DNA from: Micrococcales bacterium | GTDB lineage: Bacteria; Actinomycetota; Actinomycetes; Actinomycetales; Cellulomonadaceae | Direction of reading: 5' to 3' | NCBI GenBank assembly: GCA_009779195.1 | Contig: WRET01000003.1 | Coordinates: 42,942 to 106,941, forward strand | Length of the DNA stretch: 64,000 bases | In this document: piece after piece, positions 21,290 to 29,885 of the stretch | Position numbering within the stretch: the first letter of the stretch is position 1 | Layout: each line of letters starts with the position of its first letter | The notes under the pieces: generated by a model | The model's input: only the letters and a program-made list of their open reading frames with translations | Database searches by the model: none | Told to the model about the DNA's origin: nothing | Translations under genes and position numbers: made by a program

Positions 21290-21417
21290 GGCGCAAAAAA
21301 GGGGTTGGTGAGTGTGTGCTTCGTCCCAACCGGGAGCGCCGGGTCCGGGGGAAGAATCCTGGGTGCCGCACGGGGGCACCTTGGGGGGCTGGCCGTGGGG
21401 GGTTTAGGATGCTGCCC

Positions 21418-21945
21418 ATGAGCGCCGCACCCGAGGGGCCGCCCTACGGACAGCCCCCGGCCGAGGTGCTGCCGCACGCTGCCGGTGGTACCCAGGACGT
21501 TCCCGAGGTGCCGGCGTGGGGTACCCCCGAGGACACCCTGGGAGTTCCCACCGAACCTCTTCGGCCGATACGCAGCTCTCCTGGCTGGGACGAAGTGCGC
21601 AGCCGTAACTTGCTTCTCGCTTTCGACGGCCGGGTCTTGGAGATATTCGGAGAATTGTCCTGTGCCACCGAGGGCAAATTCAGCGATATTGAGTCGATGC
21701 GCTTCCACGTGGGGGTCCTCGCGCTGACGGTGCTGGAGGACGAGAAGACAGGCCGCTATCGGGTCGAGCTGGGTATCTCAAATGCTCGATATAGCTCACG
21801 CCGTGCGACGAACGAGCGGAAAGCTCCGGCGACTGGTAACCTCCTGTCTTTCAACGCCGAGGAGTGGGTCACCGTGGGTCCGTTCTTCTCCCGGGTCGCC
21901 GCTGCGGCCCTGCGTTGGGATGCCCGGCAAAACCGGGCTACCTAG
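21418..21945 (+). CDS. Hypothetical protein, possibly leaderless
   Basis: ORF MSAAPEGPPYGQPPAE...RATNERKAPATGNLLSFNAEEW...; TAGGAT-like -10 about 7 nt before ATG; stop codon lies in the MITE target TA. Confidence 0.55.
   Translation: MSAAPEGPPYGQPPAEVLPHAAGGTQDVPEVPAWGTPEDTLGVPTEPLRPIRSSPGWDEVRSRNLLLAFDGRVLEIFGELSCATEGKFSDIESMRFHVGVLALTVLEDEKTGRYRVELGISNARYSSRRATNERKAPATGNLLSFNAEEWVTVGPFFSRVAAAALRWDARQNRAT
21922..21938 (+). terminator. Small hairpin inside the 3' end of the hypothetical gene
   Basis: GCCCGG-caaaa-CCGGGC just before the stop codon; no T-tract. Confidence 0.3.
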
Positions 21946-22107
21946 TGTCCTGCGCCGGAAATTCGGTGGAGAAGTCGACGCCAGCCGCGGCACCTCGCGG
22001 CGTTGTCGTCAGTTGCGATAGCGCTGCTATCGCGCCTTCCTCCGCCTTGCGATGCACCACGTCTGACGCCGCCTTCTTATCCACCGAATTTCCGGCGCAG
22101 GACACTA
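21943..22107. mobile_element. 165-bp MITE, IS630/Tc1-mariner-like (TA target)
   Basis: 28-bp perfect terminal inverted repeats TAGTGTCCTGCGCCGGAAATTCGGTGGA (21943-21970 / 22080-22107), flanking TA, no transposase. Confidence 0.85.
21990..22056 (-). ncRNA. Candidate structured RNA core inside the MITE
   Basis: Minus strand: GCAUCGC-AA-GGCG-GAGGAAGGC-[GCGAUAGC agc GCUAUCGC]-AACUGACGACAA-CGCC-GCGAGGUGC. Confidence 0.45.
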
Positions 22108-22163
22108 GGCCGTGTTGCGACCCGGTGGCATCCTCCCACTCACCCTTTCGTGATGGCGTTCTT

Positions 22164-22171
22164 GTTCGCAC
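22164..22171. repeat. Partial GTGCGAAC-quad repeat (one unit plus shared flanks)
   Basis: Shares caccctttcgtgatggc and ttcttgttcgcacggcg-aaaa-ggggttgg flanks with the 21.2-kb copy. Confidence 0.55.
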
Positions 22172-22546
22172 GGCGTAAAAGGGGGTTGGGTTGGTGAGGC
22201 TCTGACGGCGCTGCTACGGGGTGTGGGGGGTCAAGGTGTTGACGGCGGCGATGACGCGCTGGAGGAGGGGGCCGACGGACGCCGGGAGGAGTGCCGTATG
22301 CGGGTACCGCAGACGGGGGCTGGTGGGAAATGGGCACAAGGCTCATGACCTCAGCGTAGAGCGCAGGTTGCGTGGGTGTTAGCGCAGGTGAGAAAGGGGA
22401 TCTGCTGCAACGGACGACGGTTGGTGTTGGTGGGTGGGATCAATGCCGGTTGCCGACCAGGCGACGCGGGTCGAGGCTAAGAGTCATGGGATGATACCTG
22501 GGCGGCGAGGTTGCCGGGCGGTCGCCGATGAAAGGGGAGGTCCGAC

Positions 22547-22933
22547 ATGGGTAGGGTCCTGACGAGCCCCATTGTGCTTCTGCTGCTGGTCGTTGTTGTT
22601 GCGGTCGCTGTTGTGGTGGTTGTCCTTGTGCGATCGGGCCGACGTGGGTCCAGCACCGTTTCTGCTGAGCCGCTGGCCGCCGGGGACGTCACAGACGCCC
22701 AGCCAGGTGGCCACCACACCAACGTCCTGGCGGTTGTGTCGCTGGTGTGCGGGCTTGTGGCCATGGGTCTTGTTGCGGTGGTGCTCGGGCATATCGCCCG
22801 GTCGCAGATCCGTCGCCACGGTGGAGAAGGTTCCGCGATGGCGCTGGCAGGGATCATCCTCGGGTACGTGCAGATCGGCGTGAGCGTCGTCGTCCTGGTT
22901 GTCACTGCGGTCCTGAGCATCGCCGCGTCCTGA
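22547..22933 (+). CDS. DUF4190 domain-containing small membrane protein
   Basis: [54 protein letters not shown]. Confidence 0.75.
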   Translation: MGRVLTSPIVLLLLVVVVAVAVVVVVLVRSGRRGSSTVSAEPLAAGDVTDAQPGGHHTNVLAVVSLVCGLVAMGLVAVVLGHIARSQIRRHGGEGSAMALAGIILGYVQIGVSVVVLVVTAVLSIAAS

Positions 22934-22953
22934 CCGGCCTTGGCTGTGGTCCC

Positions 22954-22991
22954 GTGCGGACCTCCACGTTCGTACGACGCGTTCTTCGCAC
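22954..22991. repeat. Degenerate GTGCGAAC-quad repeat (3 of 4 units)
   Basis: GTGCGGAC-ctccac-GTTCGTAC-gacgcgttctt-CGCAC. Confidence 0.55.
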
Positions 22992-23220
22992 GCGACGTTG
23001 GATGCCCGTGTGTGTGGACGAGGCACCGGGTGTCCCCGCCGATGGGGTGTTCGAGAAGCCGGGAGGTGCCCAGGTTGGGGTCGTCGCAGGATCGCTGGGC
23101 GGGCCGAGGTCCGTGGTGGGAGCGGATCTGACGTAGGATCGAGCGTCGCCAGTGTGCGCAGGCACGAACTGATGTCCCACCCGGCCCGCGACCGTCCCCG
23201 ACCTTGCAGGAGAACGTGAA

Positions 23221-24648
23221 GTGAAGAGCGCCATCGAGACTCTCGAGCCGACCAAGGTGCGGTTGACCGTCGAGGTGACCCTCGACGAGCTCAAACCGAG
23301 CATCGACCATGCTTACAAGCACATCGCCGGGCAGATCCAGGTGCCTGGGTTCCGCAAGGGGAAGGTGCCGCCGCGGATCATCGACCAGCGCGTGGGCCGC
23401 GCTGCGGTGCTGGAGCACGCGGTGAACGAGGCTCTGCCGGGGCTCTACGCCGATGCGGTGCGTGAGAACGGGCTGCACCCGCTGGCTCCGCCGGAGGTGG
23501 ATGTCACCGCGGTGCCTGGTCTGCCCGGCGACGACGAGACCGTCGCCGACGAGCTGCGGTTCTCCGCCGAGATCATGGTCCGTCCTGCCATCGAGCTGCC
23601 GGACCTGAGCACGTGGACCATCGACGTGGACGGGACCGAGGTCACCGACGGCGACGTCAACACCCGGCTCGACGCGCTGCGCGAACGGTTCGGCACCCTG
23701 GCCGCCGTGGACCGGCCCGCCGCCACTGGTGACTTCGTCACGCTGGACCTCGTCGCGAAGATCGACGACGAGCAGGTCGACCAGGTCTCAGGGGTCTCCT
23801 ACCAGATCGGGTCGGGCACCATGCTCGAGGGGATGGACGAGGCGTTGGCCGACCTGTCCGCGGGGGAGGCCACGACGTTCGAGACCACTCTCGCCGGTGG
23901 GGAGCGGGCGGGGGAGAAGGCGCAGGTGACCCTGACCGCCACTGCCGTCAAAGAACGCCAGCTGCCTGAGGCCGACGACGACTTCGCCGAAGAGGCTTCC
24001 GAGTTCGACACGATGGACGAGCTGCGTGCCCACCTGCGCGAACAAGCCGCGGCGGGCAAAGGCGGCGAGCAGGCGGCCCAGGCCCGTGACCGGCTGCTGG
24101 ACCGGCTGCTGGCCGAGGTGGACGTCCCTGTGCCGGCAGACCTCGTCGAAGCCGAGGTTGCCGAGCACCTGTCCGGCGAAGACCGCGACGACGACGACGA
24201 GCACCGCGCGGAGGTCGTCGCCGAGTCGACCGCAGCCCTGCGCCGCCAGATCCTGCTCGACACCCTGGCAGAGTCGTTGAAGGTCAAGGTCTCCCAGGAC
24301 GACATGCTGGAGTACATGCTCACCATGTCCCAGGGGTACGGCATGGACCCGACCACCTTCATCTCCACCATGTCTGAGCGTGGGCAGCTGCCGGTCGTCG
24401 CGGCCGAGGTCGCCCGGGGCAAGTCCGTGGCAGTGGCCCTGCGCCAGGTCAAGGTCGTCGGGCCGGACGGGCAGGTCGTCGACCTGACCAAGTACGTCGG
24501 GACTGACGCTGACGACGCGCCTGAGGAGAAGGCCGCCACCGTCGCGCCGATCGACGTCGAACCCGACTCCGACTCCGACGAAGGTGCTGGGGCCCCGCCG
24601 CTGGCCCCCTCGGGCAACTCGGCCTCGGATATCTCGTCGATCTTCTGA
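23221..24648 (+). CDS. tig: Trigger factor
   Basis: MKSAIETLEPTKVRLTVEVTLDELKPSIDHAYKHIAGQIQVPGFRKGKVPPRIIDQRVGR. Confidence 0.96.
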   Translation: MKSAIETLEPTKVRLTVEVTLDELKPSIDHAYKHIAGQIQVPGFRKGKVPPRIIDQRVGRAAVLEHAVNEALPGLYADAVRENGLHPLAPPEVDVTAVPGLPGDDETVADELRFSAEIMVRPAIELPDLSTWTIDVDGTEVTDGDVNTRLDALRERFGTLAAVDRPAATGDFVTLDLVAKIDDEQVDQVSGVSYQIGSGTMLEGMDEALADLSAGEATTFETTLAGGERAGEKAQVTLTATAVKERQLPEADDDFAEEASEFDTMDELRAHLREQAAAGKGGEQAAQARDRLLDRLLAEVDVPVPADLVEAEVAEHLSGEDRDDDDEHRAEVVAESTAALRRQILLDTLAESLKVKVSQDDMLEYMLTMSQGYGMDPTTFISTMSERGQLPVVAAEVARGKSVAVALRQVKVVGPDGQVVDLTKYVGTDADDAPEEKAATVAPIDVEPDSDSDEGAGAPPLAPSGNSASDISSIF

Positions 24649-24867
24649 CGACGGGCCCGACAGCTCTCCTGAGGCCGGCCTGACAGTTCTCCGCGGCTCA
24701 CCGGCCCGCCACGTGCACCAAGCGTGCCGCTTCGCCCTGCGTGCCAGGTGCCGGCGTGAGGGGCCCGGTTGGTGCGCCCATAGCGAAACGGGGTGTGGTG
24801 GGACGGCGAGGCCCGGACCTGCGGGTTAGGGTGCTTAAGGCATCACTGTCGCACGCTGGGAGGCGCC

Positions 24868-25515
24868 TTGAACACGCAGCATGCCAACACCCGGACCGAG
24901 GGTCCAGGGTTCGGGCTCAACGACCACATCTACACCCGGTTGCTGCGCGAACGGATCATCTGGCTGGGTGCGGAGGTCCGTGACGAGAACGCCAGCGCCA
25001 TCGCCTCGCAGATGATGCTGCTGGCTGCCGAAGACCCTGACAAGGACATCTGGCTGTACATCAACTCCCCGGGCGGTTCGATCACCGCGGGGATGGTGAT
25101 CTACGACGCCATGCAGTACATCGAGCCGGACGTGGCGACGATCGCCATGGGGATGGCCGCGTCGATGGGCCAGTTCCTGCTGTCGTCGGGCGCCAAGGGC
25201 AAGCGGTACGCCACACCCCACGCGCGGGTGATGATGCACCAGCCGTCCGGGGGGATCTCCGGGACGGCCACGGACGTGCGGATCAACGCCCAGCTGATCA
25301 TGCACATGAAACGCACCTTGGCCGAGCTCACCGCTGAGCAGACCGGCCAGCCGTTGGACAAGGTCTTGTCCGACGCCGACCGTGACCGGTGGTTCACCGC
25401 CAACGAGGCGATGGAGTACGGGTTCATCGACCATGTGGTCACCCAGGCCACGTCGGTCGCCGGTGGTGGGGGCACCAGCGGGTCGACCAAGGGCAACGGA
25501 CCGGCCAAGGGCTGA
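24868..25515 (+). CDS. clpP1: ATP-dependent Clp protease proteolytic subunit 1
   Basis: [50 protein letters not shown] start with GGGAGG RBS preferred. Confidence 0.93.
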   Translation: MNTQHANTRTEGPGFGLNDHIYTRLLRERIIWLGAEVRDENASAIASQMMLLAAEDPDKDIWLYINSPGGSITAGMVIYDAMQYIEPDVATIAMGMAASMGQFLLSSGAKGKRYATPHARVMMHQPSGGISGTATDVRINAQLIMHMKRTLAELTAEQTGQPLDKVLSDADRDRWFTANEAMEYGFIDHVVTQATSVAGGGGTSGSTKGNGPAKG

Positions 25516-25525
25516 GGAGACACCG

Positions 25526-26224
25526 ATGAGCACCAGCGCCCAGTACGCGCGCACCGCAGCCCGCCTCGCAGGGGGCCTCGCCCCGGCGTCCCCGGCCGGA
25601 CGCTACGTCCTGCCCCAGTTCGAAGAGCGCACCGCCTACGGGTTCAAACGCCAAGACCCGTACACCAAGCTGTTCGAAGACCGGATCGTCTTCCTCGGTG
25701 TCCAGGTCGACGACGCGTCGGCCGACGACGTCATGGCCCAGCTGCTCGTGCTGGAGAGCACCGACCCGGACCGCGACATCATCATCTACATCAACTCTCC
25801 CGGTGGTTCGTTCACCGCGTTGACGGCGATCTACGACACGATGCTGTACATCAAGCCGCAGATCCAGACCGTGTGCCTGGGCCAGGCGGCCTCGGCCGCT
25901 GCGGTGCTGCTCGCCGCAGGTTCGCCGGGCAAACGCCTGGCCCTGCCCAACGCCCGGGTGCTCATCCACCAGCCGGCCATGGAGGGCGGGTACGCCCAGG
26001 CGTCGGATATCGAGATCCACGCCAACGAGATGATCCGTATGCGCGAGTGGCTGGAAGAGACCATCGCCCACCACACCGGGCAGGAGGTGGACCAGGTGCG
26101 CAAGGACATCGAGCGCGACAAGATCCTCACTGCTCAGCAGGCGCTGGCGTACGGGATGGTCGACCAGGTCCTGACCAGCCGCAAAGGCGCTGCGCCGACA
26201 GTCGTGCCCGAGCAGCCGTCGTGA
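25526..26224 (+). CDS. clpP2: ATP-dependent Clp protease proteolytic subunit 2
   Basis: [49 protein letters not shown]. Confidence 0.93.
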   Translation: MSTSAQYARTAARLAGGLAPASPAGRYVLPQFEERTAYGFKRQDPYTKLFEDRIVFLGVQVDDASADDVMAQLLVLESTDPDRDIIIYINSPGGSFTALTAIYDTMLYIKPQIQTVCLGQAASAAAVLLAAGSPGKRLALPNARVLIHQPAMEGGYAQASDIEIHANEMIRMREWLEETIAHHTGQEVDQVRKDIERDKILTAQQALAYGMVDQVLTSRKGAAPTVVPEQPS

Positions 26225-26403
26225 GACTGCCGCGACACGCGTGCCGCAGTGCTCAGATCGGGCCCGGCTGCGGCAGACTCCTGGTGTGGGTACCCGGCGT
26301 GCCGATCGGTACGACAGGAACTCTCACCGCTGACCAGCACGCATCTGCGGGTGCAGTGTGCCATGGTTGGTACAGGGTTTGACCACAGAAGGGACACGAG
26401 CGC

Positions 26404-27678
26404 GTGGCACGGATCGGTGACGGGGCTGACCTGCTCAAGTGCTCGTTCTGCGGCAAGTCCCAGAAGCAGGTCAAAAAGCTCATCGCAGGGCCGGGGGTCT
26501 ACATCTGCGACGAGTGCATCGACCTGTGCAACGAGATCATCGAAGAAGAGCTGGAGACGCCTGAGGGCGCTGCGGTCACCGAGCTGCCCAAACCCCGGCA
26601 GATCTTCGCCTTCCTCGAGGACTACATCATCGGCCAGGAGCCGGCCAAGCGGTCGCTGGCGGTGGCGGTCTACAACCACTACAAGCGGATCGGTGCCGAC
26701 AAGACCTCCGGCGAAGAGAAGGTCGAGATCTCCAAGTCGAACATCTTGCTCATCGGGCCAACAGGGTGCGGCAAGACGTACCTGGCCCAGACCCTGGCCA
26801 AGATGCTCAACGTCCCGTTCGCCATGGCCGACGCCACTGCCCTGACCGAGGCGGGTTACGTCGGCGAGGATGTGGAGAACATCCTGCTCAAGCTCATACA
26901 GGCCGCCGACTACGACGTGAAGAAGGCCGAGACGGGCATCATCTACATCGACGAGGTCGACAAGATCGCCCGCAAGTCCGAGAACCCGTCCATCACACGC
27001 GACGTGTCCGGCGAAGGTGTGCAGCAGGCGCTGCTGAAGATCGTCGAGGGCACGACCGCTTCGGTCCCGCCGCAGGGTGGACGCAAACACCCGCACCAAG
27101 AGTTCATCCAGATCGACACGACGAACGTGCTGTTCATCGTGGCAGGGGCGTTCGCTGGTCTGGACGACATCATCGCCAACCGCTCCGGGCGCCACGGCAT
27201 CGGTTTCGGCGCACCCCTGCACGCCGCCGACGACGCCGACCTGCTGTCCGACGTCATGCCTGAGGACCTGCTGAAGTTCGGCCTCATCCCCGAGTTCGTC
27301 GGGCGGCTGCCAGTGATCACCACAGTGTCGCCGCTGGACCGCGAAGCCCTGGTGCGTATCCTCACCGAACCGCGTAACGCCTTGGTCAAGCAGTACCAGC
27401 GTATGTTCCAGATCGACGGGGTCGAGCTGGAGCTCACGCACGAGGCCGTGGAGGCTGTCGCCGAGCAGGCCCTGCTGCGCGGCACTGGTGCGCGGGGGCT
27501 GCGGGCCATCCTCGAAGAGGTCCTCCAGCAGGTGATGTTCGAGGTGCCCAGCCGTGACGACGTCGCCAAGGTCGTCGTGGACCGTGAGACGGTGCTGCAG
27601 AACGTCTACCCGACGCTGGTACCACGCACGATCGTGCGACCCGCGTCCAAACGGGCTCCCCGGGAGAAGTCGGCGTAG
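26404..27678 (+). CDS. clpX: ATP-dependent Clp protease ATP-binding subunit ClpX
   Basis: Zinc-binding [42 protein letters not shown]. Confidence 0.97.
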   Translation: MARIGDGADLLKCSFCGKSQKQVKKLIAGPGVYICDECIDLCNEIIEEELETPEGAAVTELPKPRQIFAFLEDYIIGQEPAKRSLAVAVYNHYKRIGADKTSGEEKVEISKSNILLIGPTGCGKTYLAQTLAKMLNVPFAMADATALTEAGYVGEDVENILLKLIQAADYDVKKAETGIIYIDEVDKIARKSENPSITRDVSGEGVQQALLKIVEGTTASVPPQGGRKHPHQEFIQIDTTNVLFIVAGAFAGLDDIIANRSGRHGIGFGAPLHAADDADLLSDVMPEDLLKFGLIPEFVGRLPVITTVSPLDREALVRILTEPRNALVKQYQRMFQIDGVELELTHEAVEAVAEQALLRGTGARGLRAILEEVLQQVMFEVPSRDDVAKVVVDRETVLQNVYPTLVPRTIVRPASKRAPREKSA

Positions 27679-28001
27679 TGGACAACGTCCCCGCCGAGCT
27701 GCGCCGGCTGCGCGACTCTATCGACAATATCGACTCTGCGGTCGTCCACCTGCTCGCCGAACGTTTCAAGCACACCCAGCAGGTCGGGCTCCTCAAAGCC
27801 CGCACCGGTATGCCTCCGGCCGACCCGGAGCGCGAGGCCGAGCAGGTCGCCCGTCTGCGCGCCCTGGCCGACCAGGCCGGGCTCGACCCCGAGTTCGCCG
27901 AGAAGTTCCTGGCTTTCCTCGTCGCCGAGGTGATCCAGCACCATACCCGGTTGAGGCGAGAGGCGGACGAACTTGTTCGTCCGACTGAGCAGCTGTCGTA
28001 G
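27678..28001 (+). CDS. Chorismate mutase (AroQ type)
   Basis: LRDSIDNIDSAVVHLLAERFKHTQQVGLLKA...DPEREAEQVARLRALA. Confidence 0.88.
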   Translation: MDNVPAELRRLRDSIDNIDSAVVHLLAERFKHTQQVGLLKARTGMPPADPEREAEQVARLRALADQAGLDPEFAEKFLAFLVAEVIQHHTRLRREADELVRPTEQLS

Positions 28002-28046
28002 ACGAGGCAGCCGGTGTTGGTGGCACGGAAGCTGGTGGAGAGGAGA

Positions 28047-29885
28047 TCAGTGGGTGTCGCGGTCGTGCTCTGGACGGGTGTCGATATAGAGCTCGTCGAC
28101 CTGGGCAGCGAAATCGCGCAGGACGAGGCCGCGTTTGACCTTCGTCGACGGGGTGAGGTAGCCGTTGGCCTCGGTAAAATCGGTGTCGAGGACTTTGATC
28201 TTGCGGATCGACTCGGCCCGGGAGACCACCTCGTTGGTACGTTCCACGGCAGCGTCCAGGGCCGCGAGCACCCTCGGGTGGCGTGAGGCGACGGTCATGT
28301 CCATGGGCGGCAGGTCGTGTGTGGCCAACCAACCGGGCAGCATCTCGGCGTCGAGGGTGACCAGGGCGCCGATGAACGGACGTTTGTCGCCCACGACGAC
28401 GACCTGGCTGACCAACGGGTGGCCGCGCAGACGGTCTTCGAGCACGGCGGGGGCGACGTTCTTGCCGCCGGCGGTCACGATGATCTCTTTCTTGCGGCCG
28501 GTGATCGACAGGTAGCCGTCGTCGTCGAGGGTGCCCAGGTCACCGGTGGCGAACCAGCCGTCGACGAGGACTTTCTTCGTCGCCTCGACCTCGTTGCGGT
28601 ACCCGCGGAAGATATGCGGGCCTTTGGCCCAGACCTCGCCGTGCTCGTCCACACGCACCCAGCACCCGGGGAACGCCGGGCCGACCGACCCGACCTTGGT
28701 CAGCCCCGGCAGGTTCACCGAGGTCGGGGCCATGGTCTCGGTCAGGCCGTACCCTTCCATGATCGTCACGCCGATCCCACGGAAGTAGTGCCCGAGACGT
28801 TCGCCCAGAGGCGCCCCACCCGAGATCGCGTACTCCAGCTGGCCGCCGAACGCCGCCCGCACCTTGCGGTACACCAACCGGTCGGCGATCTGGCGTGCGG
28901 CGCGCAGCCGTGCGTTCGGCCCGCGTTTGGTGTCCAGGGCGCGTGAGTAGGTGATGGCGACTTTCGCCGACCACCGGAAGATCCGCCGCGACATCCCGTG
29001 CCCGGCTTTCTGGTCCGCCGAGTTGTAGACCTTCTCGAACACCCGCGGCACAGCCAGGATGAATGTCGGGCGCACGGCGGCGAGGTCTTCGAGCAGGTGG
29101 TGGGTGTCGGGGCAGTGCGTGAGCACCGCGCGGCCCACGAAAGAGACGATCTGGATGTACCGGGCGAACACGTGCGCCAGCGGCAAGAACAAGATCGTGC
29201 GTGCCTGCGGCTCGACCTCCAGCAGCACGCGCATGGCCGAACGTGCGCCGTTGTAGGCGTGGGTGACGAGGTTGCCGTGCGTGAGCTCGACACCTTTGGG
29301 GCGGCCGGTCGTCCCCGAGGTGTAGATCACGGTCGCGAGGGTGTCGGACTGGGTCAGTGCCGAACGCCCGGCGATCTCGGCGTCGTCGACCTGTGCGCCA
29401 CGGGCCTCGAGGGTGGCTACCGCGCCTTCGTCGATCGTCAGGACCTCGAGCAGGCCGGGCAGGTCGTCGCGGACCTCGTCGACACGTGCGGCGTGCGCAG
29501 GTGTTTCGACGACGACGAGCCGCGCACCAGCGTCGGCGCAGATCCAGCGGACCTGCTCAGCCGACGACGTCTCGTACACCGGCACGCCGACTCCACCAGC
29601 CGCCCAGATGGCGAAGTCCAGCAGCGTCCACTCCCAGCGGGTGGGGCACAGGATCGCCACACGGTCACCGACGTTGATCCCTGAGGCCACCAGGCCTTTG
29701 GCGACGGCTCTGACGCGGCGGTCGAACTCGCCGGTGGTCATCTCGTGCCAGACGCCTTCGGTGTCCTTGTGCTCGATACACACCCGGTCGGGGTTTTCGG
29801 CGAGCAGGTCGGCCAAGAGCTGGGGGCCGCAGCGGGTCGGGTCGTCGGGGATCGGTGCCGGGGTGTGCACCGGGTCGCGTCTCAT
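28047..29885 (-). CDS. AMP-dependent synthetase / long-chain fatty-acid-CoA ligase (FadD15-like)
   Basis: YTSGTTGRPKGVELTHGN, EGYGLTETMAPTSVN, WFATGDLGTLDDDGYLSITGRKKEIIVTAGGKNV. Confidence 0.93.
   Translation of the reverse strand: MRRDPVHTPAPIPDDPTRCGPQLLADLLAENPDRVCIEHKDTEGVWHEMTTGEFDRRVRAVAKGLVASGINVGDRVAILCPTRWEWTLLDFAIWAAGGVGVPVYETSSAEQVRWICADAGARLVVVETPAHAARVDEVRDDLPGLLEVLTIDEGAVATLEARGAQVDDAEIAGRSALTQSDTLATVIYTSGTTGRPKGVELTHGNLVTHAYNGARSAMRVLLEVEPQARTILFLPLAHVFARYIQIVSFVGRAVLTHCPDTHHLLEDLAAVRPTFILAVPRVFEKVYNSADQKAGHGMSRRIFRWSAKVAITYSRALDTKRGPNARLRAARQIADRLVYRKVRAAFGGQLEYAISGGAPLGERLGHYFRGIGVTIMEGYGLTETMAPTSVNLPGLTKVGSVGPAFPGCWVRVDEHGEVWAKGPHIFRGYRNEVEATKKVLVDGWFATGDLGTLDDDGYLSITGRKKEIIVTAGGKNVAPAVLEDRLRGHPLVSQVVVVGDKRPFIGALVTLDAEMLPGWLATHDLPPMDMTVASRHPRVLAALDAAVERTNEVVSRAESIRKIKVLDTDFTEANGYLTPSTKVKRGLVLRDFAAQVDELYIDTRPEHDRDTH

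Noticed and set aside
21938-22171. 77-aa minus-strand ORF across the MITE
   Set aside because: ORF is explained by TIR and structured core sequence; no protein-like features or RBS
22140-22546. Protein-coding gene upstream of DUF4190
   Set aside because: Only short ORFs with no RBS or homology cues; left as intergenic
21186-23000. Possible CRISPR-like repeat cluster
   Set aside because: Repeats are few, diverged, unevenly spaced and palindromic nested; no spacers or cas genes
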